A stretch of 64,000 nt of DNA from Phycisphaerae bacterium (lineage in GTDB: Bacteria > Planctomycetota > Phycisphaerae > Sedimentisphaerales > UBA12454): the NCBI GenBank assembly GCA_041652575.1, contig JBAZHC010000012.1:1-64000 (forward strand), given 5' to 3'. The translations under genes were made by a program, and so were the position numbers. The notes under the pieces are model-generated. The model had not been told where the DNA came from. It worked only from the letters and a program-made list of their open reading frames with translations, and made no database searches. Positions 57,292 to 64,000 of this stretch are shown in pieces (positions within the stretch are counted from its first letter, which is position 1; the number at the start of each line of letters is the position of its first letter).

Positions 57292-57320
57292 AAAAGGCTG
57301 CCATTAATGGGCAGCCTTTT
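57292..57320 (-). terminator. Rho-independent terminator of the GH28 lipoprotein gene
   Basis: Perfect 11-bp arms AAAAGGCTGCC (57292-57302) and GGCAGCCTTTT (57310-57320), 7-nt loop; on the minus strand it ends in a run of six T. It lies 28 bp after the stop codon of the 58982-57348 gene. Confidence 0.85.
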
Positions 57321-57347
57321 GACGGATATTGTTTTAAATTTAAAAGC

Positions 57348-58982
57348 TTACGGCATTGGGTTACAGTCTGTAAACTTAAGGCCGGAAGTTGAATTGGAAT
57401 CAATATTCCATGCCGGCCCGCTATTTTTGATATTCACCGCGTCAAATGTGCTGTTTGTGCAATTCCTGATGTAAGCTCCGCCTTTCCTGGCGCCGTCTAT
57501 AGAAATGTTGCTCAGGGAAAGATTGGTGTGTTGGGATTCTGGTAATCCGTTAATGTAGATACCGTAGGTTTTGATGTTTTCACAGGTAATATTTTTTACC
57601 GTGATATCCTTAAACTGTCCCGGACCTGCCGAAGGATAACTGCTGCCGTAAGTACTATCGAAGAATATCGCTTCTTTTAAAATATTCTTAATTGTAATAT
57701 CTCTGCAGAGAATATCCATGGCTCCGCCGCCCTGATTTTTGCCTGTTTTAAAACGAAGTCCTCTGTCTGTACCGTCGAACAGACAATCTTCCACCAGGTA
57801 ATCCTTGAACCATGCCGCTGTGAAACTTCCGAAGACCGCGCCGCCGTGGCCTCGTTTGGCAACACAATTAAAGACTCTGATATTTTTATCCGGGAAGTTT
57901 TCTTTTACGCCGTCTGCGCCGACGCCAGCGTTGAAATTAATGCAGTCGTCGCCGGTGTCAAAAGTGGAATTAAAAATGTAAGCCGTATCAGATGTGCAGA
58001 CATTAAGGCCGTCCGCATTGTGTATGTCGTAGGTGCTTATATTGAGACCGTTTACGGTGATGTTTTTGGAATAGGTTATGAAGATAGTATGCATCGCGGG
58101 ATTTACAAGTGTAAGTCCTCCAATATATACTCCGTTAACTCCTTTTATAACTATCATATCGCCTCTGTCGCTATCGTCGCCTTCGCTTGTGGCGACCTCA
58201 TTAATAGCAAGTTTGGTAATGTTATGCCCCATAATGGAGCCGACAACATCTGATGAGCCGTTGACAGTACCCTTGCCGCATATTCTGACGTTAGTGATGC
58301 TGCCGTACTTTTCAGTATATGCATTTATCAATCCCATAAAATTGTTGCCGGAAGCATAATATGGAAATCTTTTGCTTGTCAGCGGGTAATCAGCGGCGTT
58401 ATCACTGCCTCTCAAAGTTCCGTCGATTTGAAGTGTCATATCGCTTTTTAAGAACAGAGCGCCGCTTAAAAATGTTCCCTCCGGGATTAAGATTTTGCCG
58501 CCTTTCGTACATTCATCAATAGCTTTTTGAATCGCGGCTGTGTTTAAAGTATTGCAGTCTCCGACCGCGCCGTATTTGGTAACGTCGAAAACCTTCATCT
58601 GTGGCGCCGTCGATGGTATGACTTTGTTACTGGGTGTGGATTCAACACCGCAGGCGTCTACGGCTTTTACAATAAATGAGTGGGGGGTATCGGCATTCAA
58701 ACCCGTAGCCGTGTAAAAAAGATTTTTCGTGTTTCCGGCCAAAGACCCTTCTATGTAAACATTGTAACTGGCAACATTCGAATAATCGTCAGGCTTGTTC
58801 CATATCACCGTAATACTCGAATCATCGATAGCCAGGGGCGGAACCATCAATCCTTTAGGTGCGGCAATAAGTGCCTTTTTGACAGCTGGTTTATGAACCC
58901 TTTGGGAAGGAGCGCAGCCAAAACATACAAGTAAGATAAGGCTGATTGAAGTGGAAAAAATAATAAAACTTTGCTTTTTCAT
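57348..58982 (-). CDS. GH28-family lipoprotein with FN3 domain (polygalacturonase-like)
   Basis: 544 residues from the ATG at 58982, which follows AGGAGGT; the open frame continues upstream to 59138 but without a ribosome site. Lipobox LVCFGC (Cys about 23), an FN3 domain (about 45-130), then a GH28/pectate-lyase-superfamily beta-helix (about 140-540) with the start motif FDVTKYGAVGD, HNADGLNV and TGDDCINFNAG, RGHGGAVFGS and RFKTGKNQGGG. Probably an exo-acting polygalacturonase or related enzyme held at a membrane surface. Own promoter at 59044-59072 and terminator. Confidence 0.85.
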   Translation of the reverse strand: MKKQSFIIFSTSISLILLVCFGCAPSQRVHKPAVKKALIAAPKGLMVPPLAIDDSSITVIWNKPDDYSNVASYNVYIEGSLAGNTKNLFYTATGLNADTPHSFIVKAVDACGVESTPSNKVIPSTAPQMKVFDVTKYGAVGDCNTLNTAAIQKAIDECTKGGKILIPEGTFLSGALFLKSDMTLQIDGTLRGSDNAADYPLTSKRFPYYASGNNFMGLINAYTEKYGSITNVRICGKGTVNGSSDVVGSIMGHNITKLAINEVATSEGDDSDRGDMIVIKGVNGVYIGGLTLVNPAMHTIFITYSKNITVNGLNISTYDIHNADGLNVCTSDTAYIFNSTFDTGDDCINFNAGVGADGVKENFPDKNIRVFNCVAKRGHGGAVFGSFTAAWFKDYLVEDCLFDGTDRGLRFKTGKNQGGGAMDILCRDITIKNILKEAIFFDSTYGSSYPSAGPGQFKDITVKNITCENIKTYGIYINGLPESQHTNLSLSNISIDGARKGGAYIRNCTNSTFDAVNIKNSGPAWNIDSNSTSGLKFTDCNPMP

Positions 58983-59043
58983 TTTTAGACCTCCTGAAAA
59001 ATTGCTTTTATAATATTTAAAATCTCCAATAATAAGGTCAGCA

Positions 59044-59072
59044 AGTATGCAGCCAAGTTTTACAAATGTCAA
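59044..59072 (-). promoter_or_regulatory. Promoter of the GH28 lipoprotein gene
   Basis: Minus-strand TTGACA (59072-59067), 17-bp spacer, CATACT (59049-59044), giving a leader of about 55 nt before the ATG at 58982. Confidence 0.55.
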
Positions 59073-59176
59073 ATTTATATTTTTGCTGTATTTATTACGT
59101 GAACTTTTTTTGACGTTGGAGAAAGAGCAATTCGGCAAACAAAATTACATCGTTCAGCCTCTGCGATGTCTGTTCG

Positions 59177-60370
59177 CTAATGAAGTTGATGCTGCTGACG
59201 GTACTTCTGGGGCAGCATTCCTGTGATTTGTTTAAAAGCGCGTCTCATATTGGAGGTGTAATGAAAACCTGAGCGGAGGGCTATTTCATCGACGGGAAGA
59301 TTTGTCTCAACGAGCAGCACTTTGGCGTTTTCGAAGTGTGCCTGTATGATTTCATCGTGAATGGACCTTCCGACTATTTTATGGAATCTCAGCTGCAGCG
59401 AGCGTTTGCTCATACAGGCGTTACTGGCAATTTCGTTTACCTGCAGGGGCTTATTGCTGTTTTGCCGGATGTATCTCAATGCCCTTACGATGTCAAGGTC
59501 GTCGATTGCAAAGACATCTGTCGAGCCGCGGGTTTCAACATGTGTCGGCTGAATTTCTATGCACTGTCCCTCCATGGCTTCCTGGCCTGAGATTATTTTG
59601 TCGAGCAATTTGGCTGCACTGTAGCCGGCCTTTTTGAAATTAAGCGATATGCTTGACAGCGGCGGGTCACAAATATTGCAGATAGCATGGTCGTTATTAA
59701 CGCCGAGGATGGCGATTTCATCCGGGACATTAAGGCCGGCCTCTTTTGCCACATTGATAAGGTGACAGGCAAATATGTCGCAGCTGGCCAGTATAGCCAC
59801 CGGTTTGGGCAATTGTTTAAGCCATTTTATCAGTTCCTGCTGGCCGGTATTAAGAGCCGTGTTAATCCACAGTCTCGTAAAAGGTATAACATCGCTTGTA
59901 ATAGGCACTTGTCTTTCTTTGAATACATTGACGACATAGCCCATCTTGGCCAGATAACTGGAAAAATATTCCAGTCTTTCGGCCGACCATCTTGCCTGTG
60001 TAATGCCGAAAAATCCGAAATTTACGAATTTCTTTTCCACGAGATATTCGCAGGCCATCTGCGCAACCTGTTCAGAGTTTGCGCTTATATAAGGAAGATT
60101 CATCAGTGTTTGCAGCGTGGACACTGCTATTACAGGGATGCCGATTTGGAGCAGTTCTTTCGCTTTTGTGGCTGTTTGCGTGCTCACAAACGCGCCTTTA
60201 CAGCCTCTTCGCTTGAGAAAGGTTAAAGATTTTTGTGAGATGTCAGGCCAAACAATCAACTGCCAGTCTCCGTTATCTCGGATGTATTCAGAAATTCCGG
60301 CCATGATTCCTTCGGTGTTGGGGTTGATATTGTTGTGTGCGAAGGCTATTTTGATTTTTTCTTTCATCAT
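59177..60370 (-). CDS. XylR-type regulator: LacI-like sugar-binding domain with AraC helix-turn-helix
   Basis: 397 residues. Residues about 5-270 resemble periplasmic-binding-protein/LacI sensor domains (IKIAFAHNNINPNTEGIMAG start, CDIFACHLINVAKEAGLNVP, AILGVNNDHAICNICDPPLSS). Residues about 290-395 form an AraC-type double helix-turn-helix (ACMSKRSLQLRFHKIVGRS and SGFHYTSNMRRAFKQITGM). This is the E. coli XylR architecture. Its position at the edge of the pectinase cluster and the shared elements in front of pectin genes make it the leading candidate for pectin regulon control by a pectin-derived sugar. Divergent from the GT9 gene. Confidence 0.87.
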   Translation of the reverse strand: MMKEKIKIAFAHNNINPNTEGIMAGISEYIRDNGDWQLIVWPDISQKSLTFLKRRGCKGAFVSTQTATKAKELLQIGIPVIAVSTLQTLMNLPYISANSEQVAQMACEYLVEKKFVNFGFFGITQARWSAERLEYFSSYLAKMGYVVNVFKERQVPITSDVIPFTRLWINTALNTGQQELIKWLKQLPKPVAILASCDIFACHLINVAKEAGLNVPDEIAILGVNNDHAICNICDPPLSSISLNFKKAGYSAAKLLDKIISGQEAMEGQCIEIQPTHVETRGSTDVFAIDDLDIVRALRYIRQNSNKPLQVNEIASNACMSKRSLQLRFHKIVGRSIHDEIIQAHFENAKVLLVETNLPVDEIALRSGFHYTSNMRRAFKQITGMLPQKYRQQHQLH

Positions 60371-60427
60371 GGATTGCCCGTGCCTTACTTGACTCTAAAT
60401 CAGCTTTTAAGTAAGATAGCATATATA

Positions 60428-60501
60428 ACCGGGATAATACCGGTTTGAAAATCTTATCGTTTATGCCGAATTTGTCAAGGCCTTAGTCTAAATCGCGCAA
60501 A
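60428..60501 (-). promoter_or_regulatory. Promoter and candidate operators of the XylR-type regulator gene
   Basis: Minus-strand TTGACA (60478-60473), 16-bp spacer, TAAGAT (60456-60451). TCGCGCAAA (60493-60501) lies 14 bp upstream of the -35; two ACCGG repeats 11 bp apart (60428-60432, 60439-60443) lie just downstream of the -10, where a repressor would act. Confidence 0.5.
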
Positions 60502-60522
60502 CATTTATTCAATTTCTCTTAA

Positions 60523-60551
60523 TTGACTTTTGTCGCCTATTGACATATATT
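60523..60551 (+). promoter_or_regulatory. Promoter of the GT9-TMTC operon
   Basis: TTGACT (60523-60528), 17-bp spacer, TATATT (60546-60551), about 36 bp before the GTG start at 60587, which has CAGGAGC upstream. Confidence 0.5.
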
Positions 60552-60586
60552 TTATCTGAATAAGATAAATTATCAGGAGCTTTTGG

Positions 60587-61804
60587 GTGAAAATAACAAC
60601 AATGCGTTTAATCGACCATTGGGGTGGAAGGCCGATATGTTTTATTTTAACGATAATTCGCAAATGCTGTAACTTGTTTTTCAGTCAAAAATCCAAATCT
60701 AAAATTGAACGCATACTTTTCATTAAACTCGCCGAACAGGGAGCAACTGTCCTGGCCGATACAGCTATTCGCCGAGCCATTGAAATAGCGGGAAAAGATA
60801 ATGTTTACTTTCTGGTTTTTAAGCAAAATCGCTTCATCCTTGATGTGATGGACATTATCCGCCGTGAAAATGTCATAACGATTCCCGATAACAATTTTAT
60901 TTCAATGCTCTTTGGTACAATCAAGTCAATATGGCGTATTCGAAAGCTGCACATTGACGCGGCGGTTGATTACGAATTTTTCGCCAGAAGCTCCGCAATT
61001 TTGACATTTCTAAGCGGTGCGGGTATCAGGGTCGGCCTGCACAGTTTTGCTGATGAGGCTCCGTATCGCGGCGATTTAATGACACATCGTTTGAACTATA
61101 ATCCGCACCTGCACACAAGCCAAATGTTTGAGGTAATGGTTGAAGCGGTTAATCTGCCGGCAGGCGATATGCCGAGACTGAATATAGACCTGCCGAAACT
61201 GCGGCCTGTGGAATCACATTTTATTCCCAATCCGGATGAGTTGAAAGAATTTAAAACGATGCTTGAAAAACAGGCCGGAACAGGCAATTATTCCCCGCTT
61301 ATACTTCTCAACGCAAACGCATCCGACATGCTGCCGCTGCGCCGCTGGCCGAGCGAACGATATGAAGCTCTTGCCAGACGATTAATCGAAAAATCTCCTG
61401 CTTTGCATATAGCCTTTACAGGAGCGCCCCAGGAATCGGAAAAGGCATTGAAAATTGTCAAAGCAGTGGATTCGCAGAGATGTTTTTCAATGACCGGTAA
61501 AACGACACTGGAGCAATTAATGATGTTATACTGCCTGGCGGATGTTCTCGTGACCAATGACAGCGGGCCGGCACATTTTGCCGCACTGACTGATATTAAA
61601 GTCATAACGTTATTCGGACCGGAAACGCCGAAGTTATTTGGCGCTAACACTCCCAATTCGCATATTATCTGGAAAGATATTCCCTGCAGTCCCTGTGTAA
61701 GTGCTTATAATAATCGTCATTCAACCTGCAGTAATAATGTTTGTATGCAGCGAATAAGCGTCGATGAGGTTTATGATTTGGTATGCCGACTATGCAAATT
61801 GTAA
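60587..61804 (+). CDS. Glycosyltransferase family 9 (heptosyltransferase-like)
   Basis: 405 residues, GT-B fold, cytoplasmic or membrane-associated. GT9 landmarks: N-terminal acceptor domain with KLAEQGATVLADTAIRRAI (near 48), then LLNANASDMLPLRRWPSERY (near 240) and the nucleotide-sugar site VTNDSGPAHFAAL with LFGPETPKLF (about 325-350). The cysteine-rich end (PCSPCVSAYNNRHSTC) is usual for GT9. GTG start chosen from the AGGAGC at proper spacing. Overlaps the next gene by 22 bp. Likely builds a surface polysaccharide or glycan; donor and acceptor are unknown. Confidence 0.85.
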   Translation: MKITTMRLIDHWGGRPICFILTIIRKCCNLFFSQKSKSKIERILFIKLAEQGATVLADTAIRRAIEIAGKDNVYFLVFKQNRFILDVMDIIRRENVITIPDNNFISMLFGTIKSIWRIRKLHIDAAVDYEFFARSSAILTFLSGAGIRVGLHSFADEAPYRGDLMTHRLNYNPHLHTSQMFEVMVEAVNLPAGDMPRLNIDLPKLRPVESHFIPNPDELKEFKTMLEKQAGTGNYSPLILLNANASDMLPLRRWPSERYEALARRLIEKSPALHIAFTGAPQESEKALKIVKAVDSQRCFSMTGKTTLEQLMMLYCLADVLVTNDSGPAHFAALTDIKVITLFGPETPKLFGANTPNSHIIWKDIPCSPCVSAYNNRHSTCSNNVCMQRISVDEVYDLVCRLCKL

Positions 61805-63354
61805 AATATGCTCTTATTGTCGCGGCGGTCGCGGCAGTTCTATACCTGCCCATTCTGTCGGCCGAATTTGTTTACGATGATGAGCTGCAGATAGTAATAG
61901 ACCCTTATATTCACCAGCCTCAGCATTTCGCCGATGTACTCAGCTTAAAAGTAATGACCCAGGGCGTTATCGATAATAATCGGCCCGTAAACCTCCTGTC
62001 GCTTATGCTTGATTCAGTTTTGTGGGGCAGGACGCCGTTCGGCTATCATCTTACAAACCTGCTGCTTCATTCGCTATGCTCGGCTATGGTATTTGTTTTG
62101 CTGTATGCTTTCCTGAAGCGAATATTCGCTCAAAAAGAACAGGAAACCGGGCCCTTATGGGCGGCATTTATCGGCGCAATACTTTTCGCGATACATCCCA
62201 TCAACAGCGAAGCTGTGTGCGTCATAGCCTTCAGGGAAGACCTGCTGGTGACGGCATTTACACTTCTTGTTCTGATATTGGCGGAATTTTTTCCTTCTGA
62301 GCGAAAAATAGTTAATGTGCTGCTCGGAGCTGCTATCGTTCTTTCGATTTTCGCGGCCGCGGCGACAAAAGAAAACGGTGTGGTCGCGCCGTTTTTTCTT
62401 CTGCTTTACTGGCTTGTGGTTCGCAAAGCCGCCAACTGGCGAAAATGGGCGATACTTGTCGCCGCAGGATTTGCCGCGACTTTAACGTTTATGATTCTAC
62501 GTTTTACCATTGTGGCTCCGCTTGTGTATGCCGATGTCGAAAAAGCGTCATACCTTGGCGGCTCTTTTTCCCGAATGCTCGCAATTCAGCCCCGTATATG
62601 GTTATATCAACTCCTTGAGCTTTTCTGGCCCGGTCTTATGTGTGCCGACCTTGGGGGTTATTCTATCAGTAATATTTCTCTGACGATGGCGATAATAGTG
62701 TTAAGCGTCGTCTGTATTGCCGCGATAATATTGGGACGGAAAAACAAAATTTTTACTTTGGGAATGTTATTTTTCGTGATATCCATGCTGCCGACGTCGA
62801 ATTTTATTCCCATATACTGGCCGATGGCAGACCGTTATCTTTATCTTCCGATGTTCGGCCTGTCTCTGGCTCTGAGCGCGATAATCTGCCGTCTGAAAAT
62901 TAAAAAAGGACTGCCGCGTATTTTCCTGATAATTGCCGCGTTTATTATAGGTTTGCATTTGTGTTGTTTTACGGTTGAACGTGAACTGGTCTGGCATAAC
63001 AGCCTTTCGCTTTGGCAGGACACCGTAAATAAAAATCCTCGTTCGTTTCTCGGCTCTTATAATCTGGGTTTTGCTCTTTTTGAGAAAGGCGATTATCAGC
63101 AGGCTTTATCGGCTTTCACGACCACTTCCGAAATCAACCCCTATAAACCGTCAGTCAAAGCGGCCATGGCGATGACCTGCGATGCGCTGGGCAGGACAGA
63201 TGATGCCGAAGAATTTTTTGAGGAAGCCGTTTCGCTTAATAATCCTTACGGCAGTTCCGATAGTCTTATAGATTCACTTCTCTGGACTCACTCGCAAATA
63301 AGAAAACTTCAAATAATAGCGGACAGAGTTTCAGCGAAGAAGAAAATAAAATAA
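61783..63354 (+). CDS. TMTC-like polytopic membrane glycosyltransferase with TPR end
   Basis: 523 residues with about 10-12 membrane helices and a C-terminal TPR-like segment (about 420-500, SYNLGFALFEKGDYQQALSAF). The first periplasmic loop carries the acidic motif FVYDDE (near residue 30), and the second loop IHPINSEAVCVIAFREDLL (near 145) is typical of the TMTC/DUF1736 group of GT-C enzymes, which use lipid-linked sugars. Acts at the inner membrane, probably on exported proteins or glycans. Start ATG at 61783 overlaps GT9, suggesting coupling; ATG at 61792 is also possible. Confidence 0.8.
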   Translation: MPTMQIVKYALIVAAVAAVLYLPILSAEFVYDDELQIVIDPYIHQPQHFADVLSLKVMTQGVIDNNRPVNLLSLMLDSVLWGRTPFGYHLTNLLLHSLCSAMVFVLLYAFLKRIFAQKEQETGPLWAAFIGAILFAIHPINSEAVCVIAFREDLLVTAFTLLVLILAEFFPSERKIVNVLLGAAIVLSIFAAAATKENGVVAPFFLLLYWLVVRKAANWRKWAILVAAGFAATLTFMILRFTIVAPLVYADVEKASYLGGSFSRMLAIQPRIWLYQLLELFWPGLMCADLGGYSISNISLTMAIIVLSVVCIAAIILGRKNKIFTLGMLFFVISMLPTSNFIPIYWPMADRYLYLPMFGLSLALSAIICRLKIKKGLPRIFLIIAAFIIGLHLCCFTVERELVWHNSLSLWQDTVNKNPRSFLGSYNLGFALFEKGDYQQALSAFTTTSEINPYKPSVKAAMAMTCDALGRTDDAEEFFEEAVSLNNPYGSSDSLIDSLLWTHSQIRKLQIIADRVSAKKKIK

Positions 63355-64000
63355 ATGAACAATGCATCAGAAAAAAAATGGATATTATTTATTGTCGCGG
63401 CATTGGCGATAATAACTCTTGGGGTTTATTATCAGGTTTGCGGACATGATTTTATCAGTTACGATGATGCCGTTTATGTTTCGCAAAACCCGAACGTTCA
63501 GGCCGGCGTTAAGCTTAAAACCATTCAGTGGGCCTTTACTTCCGGCTATGCCGCCAACTGGCATCCTTTAACATGGATTTCGCATATGCTGGACTGGCAG
63601 TTTTTCGGCTCTAATCCGGCAGGCCATCATCTTACAAATCTTGTTTTTCATATTTTAAACACTCTGCTGCTCTTTGTTGTTCTGAAACAAATGACATCTG
63701 TACTTTGGCAAAGCGCGTTTGTGGCGGCCTTATTCGCTCTGCATCCGCTGCACGTTGAATCCGTCGCATGGATAGCTGAACGCAAAGATGTGTTAAGTGC
63801 CTTCTTTTGGCTGCTCACGATGGCGGCGTATCTGCGTTATGTCAAAAATCCCGGCGCCGCCCCTTATCTGCTGACGCTGCTGACATTTGCTCTCGGCCTG
63901 ATGTCAAAGCCTATGCTCGTAACTTTACCGTTTGTGCTTTTGCTTTTGGACTATTGGCCGCTCGAACGTTTTCAAAGACGGATACCTTACCGGTTGATTG
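63355..64000 (+). CDS. TMTC-like membrane glycosyltransferase, 3' truncated by window end
   Basis: Starts with ATG immediately after the stop codon of the previous gene and stays open to the last base (215 codons seen). Membrane segment near residues 10-28, acidic loop motif FISYDDAVYVSQNP (near 35), NWHPLTWISHMLDWQFFG (near 70), and LHPLHVESVAWIAERKDVLS (near 125), the classic TMTC-like signature. A closer match to the family than its upstream paralogue. A TPR region would be expected beyond the window. Confidence 0.85.
   Translation, partial: MNNASEKKWILFIVAALAIITLGVYYQVCGHDFISYDDAVYVSQNPNVQAGVKLKTIQWAFTSGYAANWHPLTWISHMLDWQFFGSNPAGHHLTNLVFHILNTLLLFVVLKQMTSVLWQSAFVAALFALHPLHVESVAWIAERKDVLSAFFWLLTMAAYLRYVKNPGAAPYLLTLLTFALGLMSKPMLVTLPFVLLLLDYWPLERFQRRIPYRLI

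Noticed and set aside
58982..59138. Upstream extension of the GH28 lipoprotein gene
   Set aside because: The 52 extra residues precede a perfect lipoprotein signal and AGGAGGT; the extension also covers the predicted promoter.

Overview
The window looks like a chromosomal segment of an anaerobic or facultative, pectin-degrading Planctomycetota bacterium, probably class Phycisphaerae near Sedimentisphaerales. This is an inference from the combination of several dockerin-tailed, multi-domain pectate lyases, AraC/XylR-type sugar regulators, tandem sodium:solute symporters and a very large repetitive surface protein. No rRNA or tRNA gene, CRISPR array, insertion sequence or prophage was recognised.

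Layout. (1) 1-7637: the 3' part of a giant gene for a repetitive beta-helix-like surface or secreted protein; its 5' end lies outside the window. (2) 8001-11719: an orphan sugar-ABC ATPase, a divergent galactokinase-like GHMP kinase and a convergent MFS transporter. (3) 12089-18390: an overlapping four-gene operon, TetR repressor, TolC-like outer-membrane lipoprotein, RND adaptor and RND pump, with a likely operator inside its promoter. (4) 18858-28282: a sugar-acid catabolic region with a Gfo/Idh/MocA oxidoreductase, an AraC regulator and a tight five-gene operon: OYE/GltD-like fusion flavoprotein, SDR, fumarate-reductase-like flavoprotein, KDPG aldolase and KDG-type kinase. (5) 28308-40209: five minus-strand PL1 pectate lyases with dockerin-like, FN3-like, LamG-like and CBM-like modules. 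(6) 40373-47130: a CusCBA-type heavy-metal efflux operon with a YHS lipoprotein inserted. (7) 47283-51556: two paralogous sodium:solute symporters. (8) 51782-60370: GH95 fucosidase-like enzyme, a sixth PL1 lyase, two GH28 polygalacturonases and a XylR-type regulator. (9) 60587-64000: a GT9 glycosyltransferase followed by two TMTC-like membrane glycosyltransferases; the last runs off the window.

How the parts fit (inference). Secreted PL1 lyases and GH28 enzymes cut homogalacturonan, GH95 trims fucosylated (or L-galactosylated) side chains, the symporters import the products, and the Eda/kinase pair feeds 2-keto-3-deoxygluconate into pyruvate and glyceraldehyde-3-phosphate. The classical enzymes linking uronates to KDG (KduI, UxaC, UxaB, UxaA) are not in the window. 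In their place sit three redox enzymes of unknown substrate, the best candidate for an undescribed pathway here. Several pectin genes and the XylR-type regulator carry a TTGCGCAA-like element just upstream of the predicted -35 box, which suggests a shared local regulon.
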